From Halobacillus sp. Marseille-Q1614 (lineage in GTDB: Bacteria; Bacillota; Bacilli; Bacillales; Halobacillaceae), in assembly GCF_902809865.1 (NCBI RefSeq), contig NZ_CADDWH010000001.1:1426001-1490000 (forward strand): a stretch of DNA of 64,000 nt, given 5' to 3'. Shown here in pieces: positions 28,961 to 42,397 of this stretch (positions within the stretch are counted from its first letter, which is position 1; each line of letters opens with the position of its first letter). Position numbers and translations under genes: made by a program. The notes under the pieces are model-generated. The model did not search any database, was not told where the DNA came from, and saw only the letters and a program-made list of their open reading frames with translations.

Positions 28961-30162
28961 ACAAAATCACCAGCGACCGCACTCGCTATTTCCAGCAGTA
29001 CTTTTCTCGCCATTTCATCCTTCGACATCATCGGAAGCTCAAGCCGTCTGCCTGTTTTCGTTAAATAAATCGACTGGTTCGTATCGTGTCCAAATCCGGA
29101 ACCTTCTTCAGAGACGTTATTAATCACGATCGCATCGAGATTTTTTTTGCGGAGCTTTTCCCTTCCATACTCTTCGACGTCATTGGTTTCAGCAGCAAAT
29201 CCAACTAAATACTGGCCGGTTTTATGATCACCGAGGTGCTGCAGAATATCTTTGGTCCGTTCCATCTCTACAAAATAATCCCCCGGAGATTTTTTCATTT
29301 TTTGGTCAAATACCTGTTTTGGACGGTAATCGGCCACTGCTGCTGATTTGATAACGATATTGCTCTCAGCATATCTTTCGGTTACGGCCTTATACATATC
29401 TTCTGCCGTTTCGACCTCAACTTTTTCTACGTCCGAAGGCGCAGCCAAAGAAACAGGGCCGCTCACTAAAGTGACCTCTGCTCCAAGTGCACGTGCCTGA
29501 CGTGCCAGCGCATAGCCCATCTTACCTGTCGATGGATTGGTAAAAAATCTGACAGGATCAATTTTTTCACGGGTCGGGCCTGCGGTAATCAGCACCTTTT
29601 TTCCTTTTAATACTTGGGACTGTGCGGCCTCTTTATCTAAAAGGGCGACGATGGTTTCAGGATCTTCAAGACGGCCTTTTCCAACATAGCCGCACGCCAA
29701 ATATCCTTCTCCCGGCTCAATAAAGCGGAATCCCCACTTATCAAGTTTCTGCATATTCTCTACGACCGCCGGGTGGCTGTACATATGTACGTTCATAGCC
29801 GGGGCAATATAAACAGGGGCTTCTGTAGCCAATAAAGTCGTGGACAGCATATCATCTGCTATGCCGTTTGCCAGTTTGCCAATACTGTTAGCTGTGGCCG
29901 GGGCGATTAAAAACATATCTGCCCAGTCGGCTATATCTATATGCTGGATATATCGTGGATCCTGCTCTTTAAACGTATCGGTGTAAACAGGCTGGCGGGA
30001 CAGTGCCTGAAACGTTGTAGAACCGACGAATTGGAGCGCACTTTCAGTCATGATTACTCTGACTTCTGCTCCTGCCTGTACAAGTTTGCTCGTTAAAGCC
30101 GCTGCTTTGTAAGCGGCGATGCCTCCTGAGACCGCAAGGACGATTTTTTTGTTTGTAAGCAT
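28957..30162 (-). CDS. coaBC: Bifunctional coenzyme A biosynthesis protein CoaBC
   Basis: CoaBC joins cysteine to 4-phosphopantothenate (CoaB) and decarboxylates the product (CoaC). The 401-residue protein has the N-terminal flavin-containing CoaC part with HIDIADWADMFLIAPATANSIGK and PAMNVHMYSHPAV. The CoaB part has VLITAGPTREKIDPVRFFTNPSTGKMG and VGFAAETND. The ATG at 30162 (MLTNKKIVLAVSGG) is 9 nt after AAAGGA; an in-frame start 6 codons upstream has no site. It follows rpoZ across a hairpin terminator, so expression relative to rpoZ may be reduced. Confidence 0.96.
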   Translation of the reverse strand: MLTNKKIVLAVSGGIAAYKAAALTSKLVQAGAEVRVIMTESALQFVGSTTFQALSRQPVYTDTFKEQDPRYIQHIDIADWADMFLIAPATANSIGKLANGIADDMLSTTLLATEAPVYIAPAMNVHMYSHPAVVENMQKLDKWGFRFIEPGEGYLACGYVGKGRLEDPETIVALLDKEAAQSQVLKGKKVLITAGPTREKIDPVRFFTNPSTGKMGYALARQARALGAEVTLVSGPVSLAAPSDVEKVEVETAEDMYKAVTERYAESNIVIKSAAVADYRPKQVFDQKMKKSPGDYFVEMERTKDILQHLGDHKTGQYLVGFAAETNDVEEYGREKLRKKNLDAIVINNVSEEGSGFGHDTNQSIYLTKTGRRLELPMMSKDEMARKVLLEIASAVAGDFV

Positions 30163-30196
30163 GCGACCATATCCTTTCATCAGCAGTTGATAAGGA

Positions 30197-30231
30197 AAAG
30201 CCGCGCCTATAAATTCAGGTAGCGCGGCTTT
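30197..30231 (-). terminator. Terminator or attenuator between rpoZ and coaBC
   Basis: On the minus strand, AAAGCCGCGC and GCGCGGCTTT pair around a 15-nt loop, followed by TCCTT. The short T-run suggests partial termination. Confidence 0.7.
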
Positions 30232-30240
30232 ACTAAAGTA

Positions 30241-30464
30241 TTATAGCGTTTCTGTTCTAGATTGAATGACGTCGGACTGGGAGTATTTCAGCTTCCCTTG
30301 ATCAATCTCTTCCAAAGCTACTCCCACTTGCTGGGCGGAAGTTGGATTGTCGACCATCGGAGCGCTTCCTTGCTTTAATTCTCTCGCGCGTCTAGCTGAA
30401 AGAGTAACTAGTGTATACTTTGATTTAATCTTTTCCTGCAGTGAATCAATAGATGGTTCTAACA

Positions 30465-30465
<1 letters not shown>
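30241..30465 (-). CDS. rpoZ: RNA polymerase omega subunit
   Basis: 74-residue omega subunit, which aids RNA polymerase assembly. It begins MLEPSIDSLQEKIKSKYTLVTLSARRARELKQG, matching B. subtilis omega. Two adjacent ATG codons are available; I used the second by homology, and it overlaps the last base of the gmk stop. The order gmk-rpoZ-coaBC is conserved in the family. Confidence 0.95.
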
Positions 30466-31097
<632 letters not shown>

Positions 31098-31361
31098 CTA
31101 ATTATCATCAGAAATTTCATCTTGACTTAAGACCCGCTGGCCGACTGTCTCCGGCTGGACGGCAGACAATACTACATGATCACTGTCGGTAATGATGACG
31201 GCCCGGGTTCTTCTACCATATGTAGCATCTACTAATTTATTATTATCTCTTGCTACCGTAATAATACGTTTAATCGGTGCAGATTCTGGTGAAACAATGG
31301 ATATGATCCGGTTGGCTGATACAACATTGCCAAATCCGATGTTAATTAACTTAAGACTCAA
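31098..31361 (-). CDS. remA: Extracellular matrix regulator RemA
   Basis: RemA is a DNA-binding activator of biofilm matrix and osmoprotection genes in B. subtilis. The 87-residue protein has [61 protein letters not shown], nearly identical to RemA through its core. I chose the TTG at 31361 ([12 protein letters not shown]), 8 nt after AAGGAGG; the GTG two codons earlier is only 2 nt from that site. It starts a unit with gmk and rpoZ behind a clear promoter. Confidence 0.94.
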   Translation of the reverse strand: MSLKLINIGFGNVVSANRIISIVSPESAPIKRIITVARDNNKLVDATYGRRTRAVIITDSDHVVLSAVQPETVGQRVLSQDEISDDN

Positions 31362-31398
31362 CGACACTTCCTCCTTCTAGGAACCCTAATCTATTACT

Positions 31399-31428
31399 AT
31401 TATATGAAAAAAATAGACTAAATCTCAA
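31399..31428 (-). promoter_or_regulatory. SigA-type promoter for remA-gmk-rpoZ
   Basis: TTGAGA (31423-31428) and TATAAT (31399-31404) are spaced 18 bp apart on the minus strand, in the gap between yicC and remA. Confidence 0.75.
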
Positions 31429-31431
31429 TCG

Positions 31432-32313
31432 TTATTCAATATTTTGTACTTGTTCTTTGATTTTCTCCACTTCACTCTTTAATTGTACGACATGATTCGA
31501 TAAAACTGCATCATTTGATTTCGATCCGATCGTATTAATCTCTCGGTGAAATTCCTGAACGATAAAATCTAAATGACGGCCGATCGAATCTTCTTTTGAA
31601 AGGCCTGCCTTAAATTGCTCAATGTGCGAGTAAAGCCTGATAACTTCCTCTGTTATATTTCCCTTTTCAGCGAGTATCGCCGCCTCTTGAATGAGACGGG
31701 AGTCTTCTTCCTGCACATAGTCTTTTAAATGGTCTTTCAGCCTTGTGAGGATTTTTTCGCGGTGAAGGGTGATCAGTTCTTCTTTAGCAGCGTCGATTTT
31801 GTCTACCATTGTTTTCACTCGGGTCAATCGATTGAGAACGTCATTCTTTAGATGACGGCCTTCTGTCTTCCGCATAGATGCGAGTTCTTCTGCGGCGCGG
31901 TCGACGGCATCGAGCAGTTTCTCTTCCAGTTCACTGTCTACCTGGCTCGTTTCAGTTACGGTAAATACATTTTCTAACCTAGTAACCATATCAATAGTGA
32001 TATCTCCCGTCAACTGGTGCTCTTCCTTCAGTTCCTCCAGCTGGCCAATGTACTGCTTCACTAAATGATGATCCACCTGCAGCTTTTTTTCCTGCGGAGA
32101 CTCATTTTCCTGATATATAAATAAGTCGACTCTTCCCCGCTTCATATATTTCATTAACGTCTTCTTTAGAGCGTCTTCCATAAACAAGAGCGACCGGGGG
32201 ATTTTTGGAGAGAAGTCCAAAAAGCGATGATTCACGCTTTTAATTTCGACTGTCCATTTCGACTGATCAATTTGAGTGGTATATCGACCGTATCCAGTCA
32301 TACTTTTAACCAA
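31432..32313 (-). CDS. yloC: YicC/YloC family endoribonuclease
   Basis: Member of the YicC family, shown in E. coli and B. subtilis to be an endoribonuclease affecting small RNAs and mRNA. The 293-residue protein begins VKSMTGYGRYTTQIDQSKWTVEIKSVNHRFLDF and ends RHLDFIVQEFHREINTIGSKSNDAVLSNHVVQLKSEVEKIKEQVQN, both family signatures. No good ribosome-binding site is visible. I chose the TTG at 32313 because it gives MVKSMTGYG; a GTG at 32322 or the ATG of SMTG are alternatives. It is divergent from rqcH. Confidence 0.9.
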   Translation of the reverse strand: MVKSMTGYGRYTTQIDQSKWTVEIKSVNHRFLDFSPKIPRSLLFMEDALKKTLMKYMKRGRVDLFIYQENESPQEKKLQVDHHLVKQYIGQLEELKEEHQLTGDITIDMVTRLENVFTVTETSQVDSELEEKLLDAVDRAAEELASMRKTEGRHLKNDVLNRLTRVKTMVDKIDAAKEELITLHREKILTRLKDHLKDYVQEEDSRLIQEAAILAEKGNITEEVIRLYSHIEQFKAGLSKEDSIGRHLDFIVQEFHREINTIGSKSNDAVLSNHVVQLKSEVEKIKEQVQNIE

Positions 32314-32368
32314 GAGTATCACGTCCGTTTTTTCATTTTTCCATTACTCTTACAGTGTATCAAATAAG

Positions 32369-32397
32369 TTCACAACCATGCGAATCATTGCTATACT
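32369..32397 (+). promoter_or_regulatory. SigA-type promoter for rqcH
   Basis: TTCACA (32369-32374) and TATACT (32392-32397) with a 17-bp spacer, 27 bp before the rqcH start codon. Confidence 0.75.
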
Positions 32398-32423
32398 TAC
32401 AAGACTAGAGAGGTGTTGTAACT

Positions 32424-34133
32424 ATGTCTTTTGACGGAATTGTCACCCGCGCAATTACTCAGGAACTCAAGGAGAAACTTAAGACCGGACGCATACTGAA
32501 AATTTATCAGCCAACAGAAACAGAATTAATTTTCACAATAAGAAAGCAGCGGCAGAATCATACTCTGTTATTTTCTGCTCATCCAAGTTATGCCCGCTTT
32601 CATTTAACTAAAGATGGATACCATAACCCGAAAGAGCCTCCGATGCTGTGTATGCTGCTTCGAAAGCACTTAGCCGGCGGTTTTATAGAAGATATTGAAC
32701 AAGTAGAAATGGAAAGGGTCGTCAAATTTCATATCCGTTCACGAAACGAAATAGGGGATGAAACAATCAAGACGTTAATTATTGAAGTAATGGGTAAACA
32801 CTCGAACATCATTTTAATTAACCCGGAGGAAGGCCATATATTTGACAGTATCAAGCATTTGCCTCCTTCACAAAATACGTACAGAACGGTCATGCCGGGG
32901 CAGCCCTATAAGCTTCCGCCTGAGCAGGGCAAATCAAATCCGCTTCAGTTGTCCGGAGAGGATTTAGTAAAAAAACTCGACTTTAACTCAGGCAAAATTG
33001 ATAAGCAGATCTTAAGTAAAGTCATGGGCTTCTCACCGATGACTACGAGAGAAATTGTTCACCGGGCGAATCTGGGCAGCAGGAAAGATTACCAGGAAGC
33101 CTATGAAGAAATACAAAGCGCTGTTAGGAACAATAATTACGTTCCTTCTCTATTCCTAGGGGAACGTGAACAGTTTTATGTATTGCCGCTGACTCATTTG
33201 AAAGGGGAAACGAAAACTTTCTCCACGGTCAGTGAAATGCTTGACCGTTTTTATTCCGGGAAGGCAGAACGTGATCGAGTGAAACAGCAGGCTTTAGACC
33301 TCCACCGCTTTTTAAAAAATGAAAGAGATAAAAACAAGCGTAAAATCAAAAAACACGAAACCACCTTAAAAAAATCAGAAGCAGCGGAAGAACATCAAAA
33401 GATGGGTGAACTCTTGACGGCCCATCTGCATCTCGTGAGCCTTGGGGATGCTTCCGTTACGGTCGTGGATTACTATGACCCGGAGCAGTCGGAAATCGAA
33501 ATTGAGCTGAACCCCAACAAAACTCCGAGTGAAAATGCACAAAGCTATTTTCAAACTTATCAGAAGCTGAAAAAATCTAAAGAAGCGGTCCGTACGGAAA
33601 TAAGAAAAGCCGAACAAGAGATCGAGTACTTTGCGCAGCTCCTGCAGCAGGTGGAAAGTGCGAGAGAAGAAGATATTGAAGAAATCCGAGAAGAATTAAG
33701 AGAACAAGGCTACTTAAAGAAAAAATCTTCCGTGAAGAAGAAAAAGAAAAAGCCTGATACTCCTTCTCCGGAAAGCTTCACCGCCAGTGACGGCACGACG
33801 ATTTATGTGGGAAGAAACAACAAGCAGAACGAATATTTAACGAACCGCCTTGCCCATAAAGGAGATACGTGGCTTCACGCCAAGGATATTCCAGGATCAC
33901 ACGTAGTGATTAAAGATCATGATCCTTCTGAAGAGACAATCTTTGAAGCCGCCCGCCTGGCAGCCTACTATAGCAAGTACAGCCAGTCTTCTTCGGTACC
34001 CGTAGACTATACGCTGATTCGTCATGTGAAAAAGCCTTCTGGAGCCAAACCGGGGTTTGTCACTTATGATCAGCAGCAGACGGTCTATGTCACGCCGGAT
34101 CAAGAAGAAGTCCGTAAGTTAAAGACTAAATAA
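32424..34133 (+). CDS. rqcH: Ribosome quality control factor RqcH (NFACT family)
   Basis: RqcH binds stalled 50S subunits that carry peptidyl-tRNA and adds alanine tails that mark the nascent chain for degradation. The 569-residue protein has an NFACT-N domain (about 1-260, starting MSFDGIVTRAITQELKEKL). A coiled-coil middle (about 270-430) is very rich in Lys and Glu. The C-terminal NFACT-R domain has TIYVGRNNKQNEYLT and DTWLHAKDIPGSHVVIK. Older names are YloA and FbpA. The start follows an AGAGAGGTG site. It is monocistronic with its own promoter and terminator. YlmH at 52299-53072 belongs to the same pathway. Confidence 0.96.
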   Translation: MSFDGIVTRAITQELKEKLKTGRILKIYQPTETELIFTIRKQRQNHTLLFSAHPSYARFHLTKDGYHNPKEPPMLCMLLRKHLAGGFIEDIEQVEMERVVKFHIRSRNEIGDETIKTLIIEVMGKHSNIILINPEEGHIFDSIKHLPPSQNTYRTVMPGQPYKLPPEQGKSNPLQLSGEDLVKKLDFNSGKIDKQILSKVMGFSPMTTREIVHRANLGSRKDYQEAYEEIQSAVRNNNYVPSLFLGEREQFYVLPLTHLKGETKTFSTVSEMLDRFYSGKAERDRVKQQALDLHRFLKNERDKNKRKIKKHETTLKKSEAAEEHQKMGELLTAHLHLVSLGDASVTVVDYYDPEQSEIEIELNPNKTPSENAQSYFQTYQKLKKSKEAVRTEIRKAEQEIEYFAQLLQQVESAREEDIEEIREELREQGYLKKKSSVKKKKKKPDTPSPESFTASDGTTIYVGRNNKQNEYLTNRLAHKGDTWLHAKDIPGSHVVIKDHDPSEETIFEAARLAAYYSKYSQSSSVPVDYTLIRHVKKPSGAKPGFVTYDQQQTVYVTPDQEEVRKLKTK

Positions 34134-34134
34134 T

Positions 34135-34168
34135 AAAACCATCCGCTTGGAGTCAGCGGATGGTTTTT
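34135..34168 (+). terminator. Terminator of rqcH
   Basis: AAAACCATCCGCT and AGCGGATGGTTTT pair around a 7-nt loop, followed by T. It lies just after the stop codon. Confidence 0.9.
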
Positions 34169-34263
34169 GTTTTGAAAAAGTCATTAAAGCTAAGCTACAT
34201 AAAAAGCTTGCTGAACAAAGGAAAACAGCGATTCACTAACTAAGACACCAGAGGATGAAACTT

Positions 34264-34533
34264 TTAACGGCTTAAAAAATATGCAAAGACAATCATAGCT
34301 GCGATATACGAAAATGACGCCTGTGCCCAATACCTTCTTTTTTCTCTTCGCAGGAACAGACAATTAAGTAGAAAAAATAAAACGAAACAAATAATAACGC
34401 TTATAAGAGGCTGCAGATACCCAAAAGTCGGGGTGAACGTCATTGACATCCATGTATACAAATAAACGACACAAGTAGCTAACCCGAGTGAGGCATTAAG
34501 TAAGATAAAAAATGAATGTTTTCTAGAGTTCAT
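34264..34533 (-). CDS. Small membrane protein of unknown function
   Basis: I do not recognise this 89-residue protein. It has three hydrophobic segments, about residues 8-28, 38-60 and 70-87, joined by short charged loops (FLRREKRRYWAQ between the second and third). It looks like a small integral membrane protein. A plausible AAGGTG site lies 7 nt before the ATG. It stands alone between rqcH and the pyr operon, where B. subtilis has the cysH cluster. The case for a real gene is the ribosome-binding site and the clean membrane topology. No function is proposed. Confidence 0.65.
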   Translation of the reverse strand: MNSRKHSFFILLNASLGLATCVVYLYTWMSMTFTPTFGYLQPLISVIICFVLFFLLNCLFLRREKRRYWAQASFSYIAAMIVFAYFLSR

Positions 34534-35070
34534 AGTCCAACACCTTACGTTTAATAGAAAAGAAGAGGTCTATCCGCTCCCCCTTTTTACTAATGAATGT
34601 TACTAACCTATTCATAAATTCTGAACTTTATTTATAATGTAGCACACTAAAGTATGTAAAAAAACAGTCCAGGTATATAAGCATTGGTTTATTGATTGAA
34701 GGTTATGTTAATTTTATATTTTTTTTATAAAAATTGGGGAGCCTGCTCGCTTTCCTCGGAGTTACATGGTGTTATGAATTATTAAGAAATGTAAATTAAA
34801 TAAAAATAAATATCCCGCTAATCACCTATCCTTTTGTTGAACAAGCTATCGAATTGTTAGACGAGATGAATCAAACTAGTACAAGTTCATTTGGTTCATA
34901 TAAGATTCTAAACTGTGACAAAAAAAGAATGTGCTTTTCTCTTTAAACAGAAGGTTACATTTTAACTTCTATAGGTTCCAGCACGGTCATCGTAACTGAT
35001 GGTCATGCTTTCTCTTGGCACTACAAAGTCCTTTCCACTCAACTACAGCATTTAACAGAGCCAAATAAGA
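34534..35070. other. AT-rich intergenic region with no intact gene
   Basis: About 540 bp between the small membrane protein gene and the pyr terminator. It has AT-rich sequence, one short GC-rich patch (about 34736-34762) and the possible pseudogene described separately. I see no clear promoter or RNA element. Confidence 0.5.
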
Positions 35071-35084
35071 AAGGAACACAATGA
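34800..35084 (+). pseudogene. Possible gene remnant with an internal stop
   Basis: One plus-strand frame is open from 34800 to 34943, meets TAA at 34944-34946, then stays open in the same frame to TGA at 35082-35084. Both halves look protein-like (YPFVEQAIELLDEMNQ... and EGYILTSIGSSTVIVTDGHA...). No start codon with a ribosome-binding site precedes it, and the 3-prime end runs into the pyr terminator. I do not recognise the family. It could be a decayed gene or a chance open frame in AT-rich DNA. Confidence 0.35.
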
Positions 35085-35096
35085 TGTGTCCCTTTT
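35071..35096 (-). terminator. Terminator of the pyr operon
   Basis: AAGGGACACA and TGTGTTCCTT pair (one G-U) around a 4-nt loop, followed by a T-rich tract on the minus strand, 17-40 bp after the pyrE stop. The other side is also T-rich, so it may work both ways. Confidence 0.85.
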
Positions 35097-35707
35097 TGTT
35101 AATGTTATTAAGTTATGCTTCAGTAAATATTTTCGGCTCTTCTCTCCACTGCTGCAATTTGCTGTATTCTTCATCACTGATTTCACCGGCCTGTTTCATA
35201 ATAGAAATCAACTCATTATACGCTGCTAACGAATGAGTGCGCAGACCTTTTGCTGCAAAAGCTTCTGACGCTTCTGCCAGGTTATAAGTAAATATGGATA
35301 AAACTTCAACGACGCTCTTTCCGCTGTTGATCACGGCGTCACTTGCTGCAATGGAAGACTTTCCTGTTGAAATCAAATCTTCAATCACAACGATATATTC
35401 ACCCTGAGTGAGATCACCTTCAATTTGATTTCCTTTTCCGTGCTTCTTGGCTTCTCCTCTTACATATACCATCGGAAGTCCAAGGCGGTCAGCAACCCAG
35501 GCGGCGTGTGGGATTCCTGCAGTTGCACAGCCTGCGATCATATCAACCCGCTCTTCTAAGCTCTTAATATGTGTGACAAAAGCATCAATGATTTGTTCGC
35601 GTACTTTAGGATAGGACATGACAAGACGGTTGTCACAGTATATAGGTGAGCGAATGCCTGAAGTCCAAGTAAATAAATCATTCGGCCTGATTTGTACAGC
35701 ACCGATA

Positions 35708-38106
<2,399 letters not shown>

Positions 38107-38110
<4 letters not shown>

Positions 38111-41100
38111 GGAGCAAACACCGCCTCTTTTTTATCAATTGTACGTGCAGTAAACGTCATCGCATCGATGACTTCAACGATCGTCTTCGCCGTATCTAAG
38201 CTTGTGAGGCATGCAATTCCGTGCTCCACTGCTTCTCTTCGGATGAGAAATCCATCAGAACGGGAGCGGCGGCCTTTATTAATCGTGTTGACGACAAACT
38301 GAACTTCACCATTCCTAATTAAATCGATCGTATCTTTTTGTTCAGACCCCAGTTTTCCTACAGCTTCTACCGGCAGATCTGCTTCCTGGATGACTTTGGC
38401 AGTTCCTTCTGTCGCAAACAGGTGGAAACCTAGCTGGTGGAACGTTTCGGCGATTTGAACCATTTCCTGTTTATCTTTATTGGCGACCGTCAAGAGGACA
38501 GAACCTTCCGTCGGGATCTTCAAGCCGGCCGCTGTCATTCCTTTATATAGAGCCTTCTCAAGACTCTGATCATAGCCGATGACTTCTCCTGTAGATTTCA
38601 TTTCAGGTCCTAATGTTGTGTCAACACTGCGAAGTTTTTCAAAAGAGAAAACTGGCACTTTCACATAAACGCCGTCCGGCTTATCGGCTACCTGAGTGCT
38701 ATAGCCTAAGTCTTGTAATGTTGCACCCATGAGAACCTTTGTTGCGAGCTGGGCCATCGTAATTCCAGTAATTTTACTTAAGAATGGCACGGTACGGCTG
38801 GCTCGTGGATTTACTTCAAGAACGTAGGCTGTACCATCTAGGATGACAAACTGAATATTAATTAAGCCTTTCATTTTTAATGAACGGGCGATTTTTATCG
38901 TTGCGTCGATGCACTGCTGCTCTAGTTCTTCCGTTAACCGCTGGGTCGGATAAACCGCCATTGAGTCTCCAGAGTGGACCCCTGCTCGTTCGATATGTTC
39001 CATAATTCCAGGAATTAACACGTCTTCCCCATCAGATATGGCATCTACTTCAATTTCCATTCCTGTCAGGTACTTGTCAACTAAGATTGGGTGACCGTTG
39101 TGCACCCTCACATTTTCCTTCATGTAGATATTCAGTTCTTCCTCTGAATACACGATCTCCATTGCTCTTCCGCCGAGTACGTAAGATGGACGGACGACGA
39201 CGGGATAGCCAATTGAGCGGGCAGCTTCTATCGCTTCTTCTTCACTTGTTACACTTTCGCCGCCAGGCTTGGCAATTTCAAGCTGGTTTAATAGTTTTTC
39301 GAAAAGGTCACGGTCTTCCGTCGTGTTAATCGCGTCCATCGTTGTTCCTAAGATTGGCACTCCGCAGCGATCAAGTCCTTCGACTAAGTTAATCGCCGTC
39401 TGGCCGCCAAACTGGACGATGACTCCTTCTGGCTGTTCTAAATCAATCACATGCATGACGTCTTCAAGAGTTAATGGCTCGAAGTAAAGCTTATCAGATA
39501 CACTAAAGTCGGTGGATACGGTTTCCGGGTTATTGTTCATAATGATCGCGTCATAGCCCATCTCTTTCAGTGCGAGTACAGAGTGAACGGTTGCGTAATC
39601 AAACTCGACGCCCTGTCCAATTCGAATCGGGCCTGAACCGATAACAAGTACTTTTTTATTTGCGGAGGCTTCGGACTCATTTTCGTCTTCATAAGTGCTG
39701 TAGAAATAAGGCGTTTCTGATGCAAATTCGCCTGCACATGTATCTACCATTTTATAAACCGGCCGCACATTATGAAGGCGGCGGTATTCCATGACTTCAA
39801 ACTCATCAGTGGCAAGAATTCTTGCAAGCTGGCTGTCGGAGAACCCTTTTTCTTTCGCTTGTTTAAGGAGTTCAACGTCCCATGGCTTTTCTATAAGTGC
39901 ACGTTCTAAGTCAATGATTTGCTCTAGCTTTGTTAAAAAGAAGCGGTCAATCCCAGTTACCTCGTGAATCTCTTCCATAGTGATTTTTCTTCTTAACGCT
40001 TCCGCAATCACATAAATACGCTCATCATCCGCCTGCTTCATCCGTGTAAACAATTCTTCATTTTCCAGCTGAGCAACGGAGTCTACGTATAAATCTTCTC
40101 TTTCCCCTTCAAGCGAGCGAACACCTTTTAACAGCGCCTCTTCAATCGTACGGCCGATCGACATTACTTCACCGGTAGCCTTCATTTGTGTACCAAGCTT
40201 TCGGTTCCCTTTGGCAAACTTATCAAAAGGCCAGCGTGGAATCTTGGCTACAACATAGTCGAGAGCTGGTTCAAAGCAGGCATAAGTCGTTCCTGTAATC
40301 GGGTTTTGAATTTCATCCAGCGTCATTCCTACAGCAATCTTAGCTGCCATTTTCGCAATCGGATAACCCGTTGCTTTTGAAGCCAGTGCAGAAGAACGAC
40401 TGACACGAGGGTTAACTTCGATTACATAGTACTGAAAGCTGTGTGGATCTAAAGCCAGCTGAACATTACATCCACCTTCAATTTCAAGCGCTCTAATAAT
40501 ATCCAGGGACGCGTTTCTCAGCATTTGGTACTCGCGGTCACTAAGCGTCTGGGATGGAGCAAAGACGATTGAATCCCCCGTGTGTATGCCTACAGGGTCA
40601 AAGTTTTCCATGTTACAAACAACGATCGCCTGGTCATTGCTATCACGCATTACTTCATATTCAACTTCTTTAAATCCGGCGATATTTTTTTCGATGAGGC
40701 ATTGGCTCACTGGAGATAAAGATATTCCGCTTCGTGCGATTTCCCGCAGCTGCTGTTCATCGTCGCACATTCCCCCGCCGGCACCGCCCATCGTATATGC
40801 CGGGCGGACGATAACGGGATAGCCGATTCGATTTGCAAATTCCACGGCTTGCTCAACCGTGCTTACGATTTCACTGTCAGGTACCGGCTGGCCCATTTTA
40901 TGCATGAGAGCACGAAACTTCTCACGGTCTTCTGCTTTTTGAATCGCCTCAAGTGGTGTACCTAAAAGATCAACTTGATAGCGTTCGAGAATACCAGATT
41001 CACTAAGTTCAACCGCTAAGTTCAATCCCGTCTGCCCCCCTAGTGTGGGAAGGATAGCATCCGGACGCTCTTTACGGACGATTTTCATTAAAAACTCAGC

Positions 41101-41310
41101 AGTTAGAGGCTCCATATAGACTTTATCAGCTACCGTATGGTCGGTCATTATTGTCGCAGGGTTAGAGTTCGCCAGTATGACTTCATACCCTTCTTCTTTT
41201 AATGCCTGACAAGCCTGCGTTCCGGAGTAATCGAACTCCGCCGCCTGTCCGATAACAATTGGACCTGATCCGATGACTAAAATTCTTTTAATATCTGTTC
41301 GCTTAGACAT
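38107..41310 (-). CDS. carB: Carbamoyl-phosphate synthase large subunit, pyrimidine-specific
   Basis: Makes carbamoyl phosphate from bicarbonate, ATP and ammonia delivered by CarA. The 1067-residue protein has two ATP-grasp halves: one with [17 protein letters not shown] near residue 170, the other with [19 protein letters not shown] near residue 710. A C-terminal MGS-like allosteric domain spans about 930-1060. It is also called PyrAB. Placement inside the pyr operon argues for the pyrimidine-controlled enzyme rather than an arginine one. It overlaps carA by 8 bp. Confidence 0.98.
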
Positions 41311-42397
41311 AATGAGCCTCCTTTTTCTTTGTCTGCCCCTGTTTAATTCTTTCTAAAAATTCATCAAATAGATAGGATGTATCGTCCGGGCCTGGTGAGC
41401 TTTCCGGGTGATACTGTACGCTGAAGACATTGCATGTGGAGTGCTCAAGGCCTTCTACCGTCCCGTCATTTAGAGAAATTTGAGTAAGTCTCAGCTTCGT
41501 CGCTTGAACGGAAGTACCGTCAACCGCATAGCCATGGTTCTGAGACGTAATTTTCGTACGGTTCGTTCTTAAGTCTTTAACCGGCTGATTAGCCCCGCGG
41601 TGGCCGAACTTCATCTTATGGGTATCCGCACCCCCGGCTAAAGCGATTAACTGGTGTCCTAAGCAGATACCGAAAATCGGAACCTGTCCCATCAGGTTTC
41701 GAATCGTCTGAATCGCTTCCGGTACGTCTTTTGGATCTCCCGGACCGTTTGAGAGCATGACCCCGTCTGGCTTTAAGCGAAGAATCTCTTCGGCCGAGGT
41801 ATGGTAAGGAACTACTGTTACGTGACAGTTACGCTTCGTAAATTCTCTCAGGATCCCGTGTTTCATCCCGAAATCAACGAGCACAATTCGGTATCCACGT
41901 CCAGGCACAACATACGGCTTAATCGTTGATACCTGTCTGACTTGATCTCGCGGCAGCGGAGTGTCGTGCATCATATCAAGCACTTGCTGAACAGGACGGT
42001 CAGCTGAAGTGATCACTGCTTTCATCGCTCCATGCTGCCGGATAATTTTCGTTAGTTTTCTCGTATCAATCCCGCTGATTCCTGGGATATTTTTCGCTTT
42101 TAAAAATTCATCCAGGGTTTCTTCACTGCGAAAGTTAGAAGGTGCTTCACAGTGTTCTTTTACGACCACTCCTAAGATGGCTGGATTGACGGTTTCAAAG
42201 TCATCGCGGTTTACGCCGTAATTTCCAATCAAAGGATATGTGAAAGTTACGATCTGCCCGCAGTAAGACGGGTCCGAGATGACCTCCTGATATCCAGTCA
42301 TTCCTGTATTGAAAACAACTTCTCCGAAGCTGTCTCTTTCACTGCCAAAACCTTTTCCAATAAATGTTGTTCCATCCTCAAGCACGAGTTGTTTCAT
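41303..42397 (-). CDS. carA: Carbamoyl-phosphate synthase small subunit (glutaminase)
   Basis: CarA hydrolyses glutamine and channels ammonia to CarB. The 364-residue protein has an N-terminal CPSase domain ([48 protein letters not shown]) and a class I glutaminase domain. The nucleophile is in [15 protein letters not shown] (Cys near residue 240) and the His and Glu in [14 protein letters not shown]. It is also called PyrAA. It overlaps pyrC by 20 bp. Confidence 0.97.
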   Translation of the reverse strand: MKQLVLEDGTTFIGKGFGSERDSFGEVVFNTGMTGYQEVISDPSYCGQIVTFTYPLIGNYGVNRDDFETVNPAILGVVVKEHCEAPSNFRSEETLDEFLKAKNIPGISGIDTRKLTKIIRQHGAMKAVITSADRPVQQVLDMMHDTPLPRDQVRQVSTIKPYVVPGRGYRIVLVDFGMKHGILREFTKRNCHVTVVPYHTSAEEILRLKPDGVMLSNGPGDPKDVPEAIQTIRNLMGQVPIFGICLGHQLIALAGGADTHKMKFGHRGANQPVKDLRTNRTKITSQNHGYAVDGTSVQATKLRLTQISLNDGTVEGLEHSTCNVFSVQYHPESSPGPDDTSYLFDEFLERIKQGQTKKKEAHYV

